A DNA stretch of 64,000 nt from an uncultured bacterium. GTDB lineage: Bacteria > Planctomycetota > Phycisphaerae > Phycisphaerales > SM1A02. Position numbers and translations under genes: made by a program. The stretch is from contig CAITDI010000050.1 in NCBI GenBank assembly GCA_903891095.1, positions 1-64,000 of the forward strand, written 5' to 3'. Below are positions 19,202-27,369 of the stretch, one piece after another; position 1 is the stretch's first letter, and every line of letters starts with the position of its first letter. The notes beneath the pieces are model-generated. The model saw only the letters and a program-made list of their open reading frames with translations. It had not been told where the DNA came from and made no database searches.

Positions 19202-20811
19202 TGGATCGCTGGTGGCTCGACGAGCCGCCGGCTGCATCGGATGGCCATCCTGTGGCGACGCCGGCCGATGGGCCAGGCTCAACGCGCGCGACGCCGGAGG
19301 ATGCGCACGCGGCGGGGACTTCGCCTGCTGATGGTGGCGAGCGCGTCGATGGAACTGCGAAACCGACGGCTGGCGCTGGTGCTGGTACCGGTACCGGTGC
19401 CGACGCCGGCGCCGAGATGAAGGGCGACGCGAGCAACGAACCAGCGACTGAGCCAGACGCGGAGACCATTTCGTCGTCCGCGTCGACGGCAAAGTCGACG
19501 GCCACGGCTCCGCTCGTGCTCCCTTGGTGGGCGTGGGTGCTCTCCGCACTGCCGATCTTCGGCGTGGTTGTCTGGTACGGACTCGCCGTGCGCCCCAAGC
19601 TCTACACGCGCGAGGAGCTGGTCACAGCGGCGTCGCGCATGGTGCTGACGCTGAGCCTGCTCAACTTTGCGTTCGAAAGCGCGCTGCTGCTGGCCGACCC
19701 GAACGCGCCGGTCCTGCCGCTGGTCTCGGTGTTCTGCTGGCATCTGACGGCGTCGCTGTTCCTGCCCTGGAGCTGGCGCGAGTCGCTGCGGCCGATCGTG
19801 CCCGTCCTCATCTGCTGGGCGCTCCTGCGCGCAGGACTCGCAGCCGGCGACGGGTCGTGGGTCTCGACCGCGCTCAGCATCGCGTTTGCTCCGCTGCTCT
19901 TCCTGCCGGCGCTGGTGCTCTGCTACACGCGCCTGCGCTGGCACCGCAACCGCTTCAAGACGGGCTTCGTCGGGCGCCGCTTTCTCGAGATGCGCCGCGA
20001 GTTCGTGCAGGCGCGCGCGGTGCACGAGTCGCTCTTCCCCAAGCCGATCGACGCGGACTGGATGCGCTTTGAGTTCAGCTACCGCCCGGCGGCGGACATC
20101 GGCGGCGACTTCATCCACGTGTGGACCGACGATTCGGAGCGGTTCCATCTCGCGCTGATCGACGTGACGGGCCACGGCCTCGCGAGCGCGATGAGCGTCG
20201 CGCGCATCCACGGCGAGATCGAGCGTCTGCGCGACGAGTACCCCAACGAGGGCCCTGCGAAGATCCTCGCGCGGCTCAACCGCTACTTCCACCGGCTGCT
20301 CGCGCGGCACAAGCTGTACGCGAGCGGCATCCTGCTCACGATCGATCCGCACAGCGGCGAACTGCGCTACGCCAGCGCGGGCCATCCGCCGATGTTCCTG
20401 CGCTCGCGAGGCAAGATCACCGAGCTCGAGTCGACGACCCTCCTGCTCGGCGCGGCCGACGACTCGATCTTTGGCGAGGAAGAACTCACCGTCAAGCTCG
20501 AGGAAGGCGACACGCTCGTCCTGTTTACCGACGGCGCATACGAGGCGCAGAGCCCGCGCGGCGAGCGGCTCGGGCTCGATCGCATCCGCGAGATCATGCA
20601 GCGCCCCACCGCGCCGCCGCGCTGGACGCAGTACATGATGCGGCTCGTCGAGACCTTCGAGGCGGGCATGGCCGAGGACGACCTGCTGATCGCGGAAGTC
20701 AACTTCCTCAGCCGCCGATCGGTCTCGTCGATCACGGGCGACGATGTGCCGATTCCGGCGCAGCGCTACGCCGGCGCGGGCGCGGGATCGGGATCGGGAT
20801 CGGGTTCATGA
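19201..20811 (+). CDS. Membrane-anchored PP2C (SpoIIE/RsbU-type) serine phosphatase
   Basis: About 536 residues from the ATG that overlaps the preceding TGA. Residues 1-105 are low-complexity (Gly/Ala/Thr/Asp), then about five membrane helices between ~105 and 245 (LPWWAWVLSALPIFGVVVWYG and following), then a SpoIIE domain: FSYRPAADIGGDFIHVW, LIDVTGHGLASAMSVARIHGEI, YASAGHPPMFL, LVLFTDGAYEAQ, and DDLLIAEV near the end. The metal-binding Asp residues of the PP2C fold are present. Such proteins dephosphorylate anti-anti-sigma factors; no sensor HAMP or PAS domain is seen. Codon use suggests coding already from ATG 19108 in this frame. A four-base ATGA overlap couples it to ribD. The last residues are a GGATCG hexamer repeat. 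Confidence 0.88.
   Translation: MDRWWLDEPPAASDGHPVATPADGPGSTRATPEDAHAAGTSPADGGERVDGTAKPTAGAGAGTGTGADAGAEMKGDASNEPATEPDAETISSSASTAKSTATAPLVLPWWAWVLSALPIFGVVVWYGLAVRPKLYTREELVTAASRMVLTLSLLNFAFESALLLADPNAPVLPLVSVFCWHLTASLFLPWSWRESLRPIVPVLICWALLRAGLAAGDGSWVSTALSIAFAPLLFLPALVLCYTRLRWHRNRFKTGFVGRRFLEMRREFVQARAVHESLFPKPIDADWMRFEFSYRPAADIGGDFIHVWTDDSERFHLALIDVTGHGLASAMSVARIHGEIERLRDEYPNEGPAKILARLNRYFHRLLARHKLYASGILLTIDPHSGELRYASAGHPPMFLRSRGKITELESTTLLLGAADDSIFGEEELTVKLEEGDTLVLFTDGAYEAQSPRGERLGLDRIREIMQRPTAPPRWTQYMMRLVETFEAGMAEDDLLIAEVNFLSRRSVSSITGDDVPIPAQRYAGAGAGSGSGSGS
20785..20802 (+). repeat. Tandem hexamer GGATCG x3 at phosphatase 3' end
   Basis: Three perfect units encoding Gly-Ser alternation in the last residues of the phosphatase, directly before the overlapping ribD start. 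Confidence 0.85.
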
Positions 20812-21920
20812 CCGCGCAGCGGGCGGGGCTCGATCGCGTGCGCATCGCTGCGCTGCTCGACCGCGCGGTGCGCGTCGCGGCGCGAGGTCATGGCGGCGCC
20901 GAGCCGAACCCGATGGTCGGATGCGTGATCGCGGCGGCGGATGGCACGCAGATCGCCGAGGGTTTTCACGCGCGCTGCGGCGGGCCGCACGCCGAGATCG
21001 AGGCGCTGCGTGCCGCGGGAACGCGTGCGCGCGGTGCGATCGCGATCGTGACGCTCGAGCCATGCGCGCACAAAGGACGGACGGGGCCCTGCGCCGACGC
21101 GCTGATCGAGGCTGGCGTCGCGCGCGTGTACTACGCGGTGCGCGATCCGAATCCGCTCGCCTGCGGCGGCGCGCAGCGGTTGATCGAGGCGGGGATTCCC
21201 GCGGAGCACGTTCCGCACGCGGGCGCCGATGAACTCGCGCGGCCGTTCATCAAGCGCGTGACGACGCGGCTCCCGTGGGTGAGCGCGAAGTGGGCGCAGT
21301 CGATCGACGGCGCGGTCGCGCTCGGCAACGGCGACAGCAAGTGGCTCTCGTGCGGACGCAGCCGCCGCATGGTGCATCGAGAGCGCGGACGCGTCGACGC
21401 GATCCTCACCGGCATCGGCACCGTGCTCGAGGACGATCCGCTCCTCACGCCGCGCGACGTGCGCGTGCAGCGCGTGCCGCAGCGCGTGGTGTTCGACCCC
21501 GAGGCGCAGACGCCGCTCGACGCGAAGCTCATCCGCGACGGCAGCGCGCCGACGACGATCCTCGTGCGCGCGTCGCGCGACGCCGCGACCGAGCGGCGCA
21601 TGGCGGCACTGCGGGGGCGGGGCGTGCACTTCATCGAACTGGGCGGGAACGACGCGATCCAGCCCGCGCTTGCCGAGCTCGCGCGCGCGGGCGTCGCGAC
21701 GGTGCTCGTCGAATCAGGCGGCGGATTGATCGGACGGCTGCTGCGCGAGCGCATGCTCGACGAGGCGTGGGTGTTCGTCGCCCCGCTGCTCGTCGCGGAC
21801 GATGCGGCGCAGCGGGCCGCGCGCGGATTCGACCGACAGGTGCTGGCGGATGTCGCGCGGGCCCGACTGGTCGGCGTGCGACGTCGTGGCGCGGATGCGC
21901 TGCTGCAGTACCGGTTCTAG
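20808..21920 (+). CDS. ribD: Bifunctional riboflavin biosynthesis deaminase/reductase
   Basis: RibD deaminates the GTP-cyclohydrolase II product and reduces its ribosyl side chain. The 370-residue protein has an N-terminal CMP/dCMP-deaminase fold with zinc ligands in GPHAEIEAL (His61, Glu63 as proton shuttle) and EPCAHKGRTGPC (Cys86 and Cys95). The C-terminal reductase begins near residue 155 (WVSAKWAQSIDGAVAL), with DAILTGIGTVLEDDPLLTPR and the late VLVESGGGLIGRLL motif. Length is normal. Start ATG 20808 overlaps the phosphatase TGA, an unexpected pairing for which I see no functional reason. It converges with the DUF4340 gene. Confidence 0.96.
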   Translation: MTAQRAGLDRVRIAALLDRAVRVAARGHGGAEPNPMVGCVIAAADGTQIAEGFHARCGGPHAEIEALRAAGTRARGAIAIVTLEPCAHKGRTGPCADALIEAGVARVYYAVRDPNPLACGGAQRLIEAGIPAEHVPHAGADELARPFIKRVTTRLPWVSAKWAQSIDGAVALGNGDSKWLSCGRSRRMVHRERGRVDAILTGIGTVLEDDPLLTPRDVRVQRVPQRVVFDPEAQTPLDAKLIRDGSAPTTILVRASRDAATERRMAALRGRGVHFIELGGNDAIQPALAELARAGVATVLVESGGGLIGRLLRERMLDEAWVFVAPLLVADDAAQRAARGFDRQVLADVARARLVGVRRRGADALLQYRF

Positions 21921-21984
21921 TGGACGCTCGGCTTCACGCGACGGTTCAGCGCGAGACCTCTGCGCAAGGCGTCAATGCAAGACC

Positions 21985-23373
21985 TCAATGTTTGGGCAGG
22001 AACCCAAGTTCCTCCGCCGTGATCGGGAGCTCGATCGCTCCGTGCACGCGGAGCACGCCGTCGCCGTTCTCGAGGAGAAGCTTCGAGTCGCTCGCGCGGC
22101 GCGCGATGCGCACCGTGTCGATCGGCTCGTTGGCGAATCCGAGCAGCGTGACCGTCGCGATCGACTGATCCGCGGGGAACGGCGCGATGTCGACGCTGCC
22201 CGCGCGGGTCTCGAGCAACGCGGTGAGCAGGCCGTCGACGGCCTTGGTCTCGACGCTGCCGGCGACGGCTTCGGCGGTGCCGCCCTGCTCGGATCGCGTC
22301 GCAGTCCAGCGGTCGACCTCGCGGCGGAGCGAGATGCGCTTGGTGCCCGCCGCGATCTCGATGCCGCCGATGTCGCGCGCGCGCACGCCGCTGGCGACGG
22401 CGTCGATCAGGCGCTCCACGCGGGGAATGATCGGCGCGAGCACCGCGGCAGGCAGCCGCACCACCGTGCTCGTGCCTTCGATCATGCCGAAACGGTCCTG
22501 CGCGCCGATCGAGACGGCGTCGCCGATGAGCAGCGTCTGCTTCTTGCCGCCAGCTTCGACCTCGAGCCGAGCCATCGCGGGTGAGAGGCCGTACGCGGAG
22601 AGCTCGACGGGGTTGTCGGCGACGAAGCCAGAGCTCTTCGCGCGGCGCAGCGCGTCGACGAGCTCCTCGCATTGCGCGCGGTCGGCGCGGGACTTGACGG
22701 GCGACTCGAGGCGGAACGGCCCGCGCCCCTGCCGCGCGACGACGAGCTCGTTCGAGCCAGAGCTCAGCGCGATGCGATCGACGACCTCACCGAGATCGAC
22801 GAAGACCTCGCGGCGGCGGTACTCCTTCGGGTCGCGCTCGACCGCGAACTCGTGCAGCGCGGAGTCGATCACGTGATAGCTGCCGGTCGGACCCGAGCCG
22901 GACACGCGCGCATACGCGCGGCCGGCAAGCGTGCGGCGGCCGAGGTCGATCGTGAGCTCGCGCGGCGAGGCGCCGGCGGAAGCTTCTTCCTTGAGCACGA
23001 TGCGCGCGGTCGGCGGCACAAGGCCCGCATCGGAGAGCGACTTGGCTTCGCCACCAGGCTGCGCGGCGGCATCGACCACGCGCACGGACTCGACCTTCAG
23101 GAGCCTCGTCGCGAGCTGCCGCATGCTCCAGCCGTCGACGGCCGCGAGCACGGGCTTGGTCTGCCACCACGAGGTGCCACGGCGCTCGAAGCTGTAGTGA
23201 ACGCCGTCGCGATCGAGCTCGATCGACGCGAGGCGCTCGGGATCGATCGCGTCGCGCGCGACCAGCGGTGCGCGCGTCGAGGCCGCGGCCTTGGGCGCGT
23301 CGCTGAAACGCACGGCAACAAGGCCGAGCGCACCCGCGATCGCAAACGCGATGACGACTCTCCACCACTTCAT
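21985..23373 (-). CDS. DUF4340 domain protein
   Basis: About 462 residues. One N-terminal membrane helix (WWRVVIAFAIAGALGLVAVRF) is followed by DUF4340-type tandem beta units; the typical LGRRTLAGRAYARVSGSGPTGSYHVID and VDRIALSSGSNELVV stretches are visible, along with repeated shorter versions later. It is the last gene of a three-gene operon with a GldA-type ATPase and a GldF/GldG-type permease, the order seen for uncharacterised ABC systems in Planctomycetota, and its ATG overlaps the permease stop by four bases. It is probably an extracytoplasmic partner anchored in the membrane. The substrate is unknown. Confidence 0.86.
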   Translation of the reverse strand: MKWWRVVIAFAIAGALGLVAVRFSDAPKAAASTRAPLVARDAIDPERLASIELDRDGVHYSFERRGTSWWQTKPVLAAVDGWSMRQLATRLLKVESVRVVDAAAQPGGEAKSLSDAGLVPPTARIVLKEEASAGASPRELTIDLGRRTLAGRAYARVSGSGPTGSYHVIDSALHEFAVERDPKEYRRREVFVDLGEVVDRIALSSGSNELVVARQGRGPFRLESPVKSRADRAQCEELVDALRRAKSSGFVADNPVELSAYGLSPAMARLEVEAGGKKQTLLIGDAVSIGAQDRFGMIEGTSTVVRLPAAVLAPIIPRVERLIDAVASGVRARDIGGIEIAAGTKRISLRREVDRWTATRSEQGGTAEAVAGSVETKAVDGLLTALLETRAGSVDIAPFPADQSIATVTLLGFANEPIDTVRIARRASDSKLLLENGDGVLRVHGAIELPITAEELGFLPKH

Positions 23374-26162
23374 GCGCGACGCCTCCTGCGACCGACGATC
23401 ACGGCGCCGAGCACCATCGGGCCAAGCGCGAGCGCGCCGCCCATGCCGACGGTCCACGCCTGACGGGCGCCGGTGGTGAGATCCTCGATGCGCGGAACCT
23501 CGCGTCCGCTGAGGCCTGCGTCGAGCAGGTCGCCGCGGCCGGAGAGCCATGCGACCATCGAGAGGAGCAGTTCGCGATTGCCGGGATTGACGAGCGCGGT
23601 GCGTCCGCCGCCCAGGCTGTCGGAGAGATCCGCGACGCCCGTGAGAAGCCACGGTCCGCTCGCGACCATCGCCGCGCGCTGCGATCCGCCTGGAATCTTG
23701 CGTTCCGCGATCACCGCGACAGGCAGCGCGGACCCGAGCGACTTGCCTGCGGGAACCTCGCGCACGCCGTCGCCGTCACCGCGCCAATCGTCGGCGAGCC
23801 AGCGCGCGGGCGTCGGCTCGATCTCGACGACGGTCTCGACGGTCGCACCTTCGGGCATCGGATCCTTGGTGCGGATCCGCATCGGCTGGTTCATGAGGAT
23901 CGCGCGGCCACGGAGGCGCGCGCTGAGCGGCGACTTGGCGGGCACGCGTTCGACGAGCTGCCACGGGCGCACTTCCGGCGTGCCGTCGTCCTTGGCGATG
24001 AGCTCGAGCACGATCTTGCCGCCGTCGGCCTCCACGCCGAAGGGCGCGAGCACCTGCTGCCACGGATCGGGCTGGCCGAGCACCGACAACATGCTGCGAC
24101 CCGCGGTGACAAGCACGGGCTCGCCGTCGGAGACGAGGCGATTGGTCTCGTCGACGAGGAGCTTCTCCTCGCGCGAGAGATCGAGCTGCGCGCGGCGCAG
24201 CGCGGGAATCACGATGAACACCTGCGGCCTGCCCTGCGCCTTGGCGGGCTTGTCGCCGCGACCGGGCGTCCACTCGCGCACGCCAAAGCCCGCGCTCTTG
24301 AGCGCGTCGGCGACTGCGGTGAGATCGTTGTGATCCTGCTTCGCACGCAGCAGCGAGTCGCGCTCGCAGTGCACGAACACGACCTCGGGCATCGTGCCCG
24401 ACGCGATGCTGCGGATCGCACCCGAGAGCACTTCCTCGCCGCGGAAGCTCCAGCTGTAGCTCACGCGATCCGCGCCCTCAGCCGCGACATTGCGCGGGAA
24501 GATGCGCCACGCGGGAATCACCGCGAGTCGGCCGCCGCCGGCGACGACCGCGGCCTCGCCGGAGACGAGTTCGCGGCCAAGCGAGTCGATCTCGAGCGCA
24601 GGCAGCGCCTCGAGCTCCTGGCGCGCGGACTGCATGACGGTCGCGAGCTCCTCGTACTTGGCGATGCGCGAGCCGAGCACATTGCGGAGCGCCTGCGGAA
24701 GCGTCGCCTGCCCGCGCCACTCGGTGAACAGCGACGCGGCCGACGCGAGCTGGTCGCCCCACACGCGGAAACCCTGCGCGAGCGCGCTGCGTGCGCCTTC
24801 GTAGTCGGGGAGCGGGCGCGTCGCGCTCGTCTTCGAGAGCTCGACCACGCGCTGCTTGAACTGCTCGCCGTCGGTGGCGATCTGCGCGAACATCGCGGCG
24901 AGCTGCTCGATGGTGCGGCGGACCTGGCTGTCGGCGGGAAGCTGCTGCGCCGCGGCGCGGAGTCCCGCGGGCTGCGATGCGCTCTCCGCGCGGAAGCTCT
25001 CGTAGACCGACACGCCGCGCGCGATGCACTGCTCGCTCTTGGCGAGATCACCCGCGCGTCCGGCGACGAGCGTGGCGAGAGCTTCCTCGAACGCACCGCT
25101 CGACGCGGGATCGGACGGATCGATGCGCCGCGCGTCGACCTTCGGGTTCGCGTCGCGGAAGCGCTCGAGGACCTCGTCGATCTGACGAAGCACCGCGGGG
25201 TCGGCCTGCGCGGAGTCGACGAAGAGCAGCACCTGCCACGGACCGTCGAGCTTGCGAAGGAGCTCCGTCGTGGACGGCGCGAGGCTGTAGGCGCGCGTCT
25301 TGGTCGCATCGAGCTCTACGCGGAGCTTCGGCTGCGAGAAGAGCGCGACGGCCGCGATCGCGACCGCGCACGCACCGACGACAAACAGACCGCGTTCGGC
25401 GAGTCCCGCTGCGCGACCAAGCGCCCGCGGCGCAGTGCGCTCGCGCACGCGCTCGAGCGAGACCATCGCGAATGCAAGCGACGCGCCCGCAATCGCCACG
25501 AAGTACGCAATTGCGCCGGTGTCGAACAGTCCGAGCGCAAAGCCCTCGAGACGACGGATCGGATCGCACGCGGCCGCAAGCGGCGCGTACTCGACGGGCA
25601 GCACGCTCACGACGATGCGCGAGCCCGCGACCAATCCAAGCCAGAGGAAGAACGCGCCGAGGAAGGCCACGGCCTGACTCGACGTGCAGCTCGAGACCGC
25701 GATGCCCATCGCGCTCGCCGCGAAACCCGCGAGGAACAGGCCGAGCAGTCCGCAGCCGATCTCGCCGTAGTCGGGCGCGGCATAGAACTCGAGCGGAATC
25801 GCCAGCAACGCGAGCGGCACGAGCGTGGTCGCGAGGATCGCCGCGCAGGCGAGCGCCTTGCCCGCCACCATCTCGAAGGTCGAGAGCGGGCTCGCGAACA
25901 TCGTCTCCCACGTCTTGAGCCGGAACTCCTCGCTGAACGTGCGCATCGAGATCGCAGGCGCCGCGGCAAGCAGCGCCCACCCGCAGGCGAGGACGACGTT
26001 GCGCAGCGTCGCAGGGTGCGACTCGCTGAAGGTCCCGCTGAAGAACGCAGAGGCCGACACGATGCCGAAGATCGCGAGCACGATCCAGCCGGTGGGCGCG
26101 ACGAACGCGCTGCGCCACTCGCGGCGCGCAACGGACAGGATGCGGTGAAGGCGGTCGCTCAT
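23370..26162 (-). CDS. Fused ABC permease and GldG-like extracytoplasmic protein
   Basis: About 930 residues combining two normally separate proteins. Residues 1-245 resemble the ABC-2/GldF permease, with six hydrophobic segments (WIVLAIFGIVSASAFFSG, NVVLACGWALLAAAPAI and so on). Residues ~265-900 resemble GldG: a membrane helix (LFVVGACAVAIAAVALFSQPKLRVELDATKTRAYSLAP), a soluble middle, and a final membrane helix (GMGGALALGPMVLGAVIV) before a basic tail. A VFIVIPALRRAQLDLSREEK stretch matches the ABC-type uncharacterised domain. It pairs with the GldA-like ATPase upstream and the DUF4340 protein downstream through four-base overlaps. In Bacteroidetes GldA/F/G serve gliding; here only general export can be inferred. 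Confidence 0.87.
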   Translation of the reverse strand: MSDRLHRILSVARREWRSAFVAPTGWIVLAIFGIVSASAFFSGTFSESHPATLRNVVLACGWALLAAAPAISMRTFSEEFRLKTWETMFASPLSTFEMVAGKALACAAILATTLVPLALLAIPLEFYAAPDYGEIGCGLLGLFLAGFAASAMGIAVSSCTSSQAVAFLGAFFLWLGLVAGSRIVVSVLPVEYAPLAAACDPIRRLEGFALGLFDTGAIAYFVAIAGASLAFAMVSLERVRERTAPRALGRAAGLAERGLFVVGACAVAIAAVALFSQPKLRVELDATKTRAYSLAPSTTELLRKLDGPWQVLLFVDSAQADPAVLRQIDEVLERFRDANPKVDARRIDPSDPASSGAFEEALATLVAGRAGDLAKSEQCIARGVSVYESFRAESASQPAGLRAAAQQLPADSQVRRTIEQLAAMFAQIATDGEQFKQRVVELSKTSATRPLPDYEGARSALAQGFRVWGDQLASAASLFTEWRGQATLPQALRNVLGSRIAKYEELATVMQSARQELEALPALEIDSLGRELVSGEAAVVAGGGRLAVIPAWRIFPRNVAAEGADRVSYSWSFRGEEVLSGAIRSIASGTMPEVVFVHCERDSLLRAKQDHNDLTAVADALKSAGFGVREWTPGRGDKPAKAQGRPQVFIVIPALRRAQLDLSREEKLLVDETNRLVSDGEPVLVTAGRSMLSVLGQPDPWQQVLAPFGVEADGGKIVLELIAKDDGTPEVRPWQLVERVPAKSPLSARLRGRAILMNQPMRIRTKDPMPEGATVETVVEIEPTPARWLADDWRGDGDGVREVPAGKSLGSALPVAVIAERKIPGGSQRAAMVASGPWLLTGVADLSDSLGGGRTALVNPGNRELLLSMVAWLSGRGDLLDAGLSGREVPRIEDLTTGARQAWTVGMGGALALGPMVLGAVIVGRRRRRA

Positions 26163-27214
26163 CGCGCGAGCTCCCTTGCGTCGTGGCTGGCGTCGCGGCT
26201 CGCCTCGTGACTCGCCTCGTGAATCAGCGACACAAACACCTGCTCAAGGCTGCGCTCGACGCAGCCGAGCGCGCGCATCGCCACGCGCTCGCGCACGAGG
26301 ATGCGCGCAAGCGACTCACGCGGATCAGATCCGCCGATGCCGTTGAATTCCGTTCGAACCCAGCCGTCCGCAGTCGGCGACTCGCGAAGCTCGCGGCAGC
26401 TCGACGCGACATCCGCAAGTTGAGCGAAGCTCCGGTCCGTCTCGGCGAAATACGCGCCTGCGCCCGCGGAAGCTCCGTTTACGCCACCATGTACACCGCC
26501 ATGCCCGCCGCCATGTCCACGCGCGCGGAACTTCTCCATCGGCTCGTGCGCGACCACGCGGCCCTGCGCGATCACCATGAGCTCGGAGCAGACGCTCTCG
26601 ACCTCCGCGAGCAGATGCGACGAGAACAGCACGAGCTTCGTCTCGCCGAGCTCGCGCACGAGCTCGCGGAACGCAAGCGTCTGTCCCGGATCGAGTCCGA
26701 CCGAAGGTTCGTCGAGGATCACCACGCGCGGGTCGCCCAGCAACGTCGCGGCGAGGCCGACGCGCTGCTGCATGCCCTTCGAGAGCGCGCCGCACAGGCG
26801 CTCGGAGAATCGCGCGACATCGCAGCGGGCCATCGCAGCGTCGATCGCCGCGCGGACAGCCCGCCTCGGGATGCACAGAAGTCCCGCGCGGTAGACGAGA
26901 TACTCGCGCACCGTGAGCTCGGGATAGAGCGGCGCGGATTCGGGGAGGTACCCCACCCGCGCGCGCACGCCGGCAGGATCGCGCTCCGCCGACACGCCAG
27001 CGACAAGAAGCTCGCCCGAGTCCGGCGCGATCACTCCCGCGACCATGCGGATGGTCGTGGTCTTGCCAGCGCCGTTTGGTCCGAGCAAGCCGCACACGCC
27101 GCGCGAGGGCAGCGCGAAGGAAGCATCCCGCACCGCGATCGCGAGTCCGAACCGCTTGGTGAGGTTGCACGCGACCACGCCGATGTCCGCGGGCACCGCG
27201 ACGTCATCCGACAT
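26159..27214 (-). CDS. GldA-like ABC transporter ATP-binding protein
   Basis: 351 residues. Walker A GPNGAGKTT with Lys51, signature LSKGMQQRVGLAATLLGDP, Walker B VVILDEPSVGLDPGQ, and the switch His in LVLFSSHLLAEVE are all intact, so the protein should hydrolyse ATP. It energises the fused permease encoded by the next gene. Two odd features: a Gly/His-rich stretch GHGGGHGGVHGGVNG around residue 235-250, and a C-terminal HEASHEASRDASHDAR tail made by 12-base tandem repeats (26178-26225). The C-terminal third shows weak similarity to the accessory domain of GldA/CcmA-type ATPases. The stop overlaps the permease ATG by four bases. Confidence 0.93.
   Translation of the reverse strand: MSDDVAVPADIGVVACNLTKRFGLAIAVRDASFALPSRGVCGLLGPNGAGKTTTIRMVAGVIAPDSGELLVAGVSAERDPAGVRARVGYLPESAPLYPELTVREYLVYRAGLLCIPRRAVRAAIDAAMARCDVARFSERLCGALSKGMQQRVGLAATLLGDPRVVILDEPSVGLDPGQTLAFRELVRELGETKLVLFSSHLLAEVESVCSELMVIAQGRVVAHEPMEKFRARGHGGGHGGVHGGVNGASAGAGAYFAETDRSFAQLADVASSCRELRESPTADGWVRTEFNGIGGSDPRESLARILVRERVAMRALGCVERSLEQVFVSLIHEASHEASRDASHDARELAR
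26178..26225 (-). repeat. Four 12-base tandem repeats at ABC ATPase 3' end
   Basis: Four degenerate 12-base units, the last two nearly identical (GCCTCGTGACTC and GCCTCGTGAATC on the plus strand), encode the repeated HEAS/RDAS/HDAR tail. Confidence 0.8.
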
Positions 27215-27279
27215 GATGCGCGCCTCGGTTGCTCTGGTTGGTTTCGATCGCTTGGCTCCCGTTTCGACTCACGCGGCGG

Positions 27280-27285
27280 AGTGTA
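27280..27285 (-). promoter_or_regulatory. -10 element TACACT for the ABC operon
   Basis: On the minus strand, GATACACTCC contains TACACT at 27285-27280, giving a leader of about 60 bases to the ATPase ATG at 27214. The divergent gene has its own element 55 bases away. Confidence 0.4.
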
Positions 27286-27336
27286 TCGACGCACCGCGAT
27301 TCGCGGCTTGCTTGCAGCCCAAACCACTACCTCGAT

Positions 27337-27345
27337 GGCTACACT
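27337..27345 (+). promoter_or_regulatory. -10 element GGCTACACT for the PAS-GAF-REC gene
   Basis: TACACT at 27340-27345 lies 24 bases before the ATG at 27370, in the 155-base divergent region shared with the ABC operon. Confidence 0.45.
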
Positions 27346-27369
27346 CCCCCCGAGCACGGACGCCCCATC

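Noticed and set aside
19370-19415. GGTACC-rich palindromic stretch
   Set aside because: Explained by the Gly-Thr/Gly-Ala low-complexity coding of the phosphatase N terminus.
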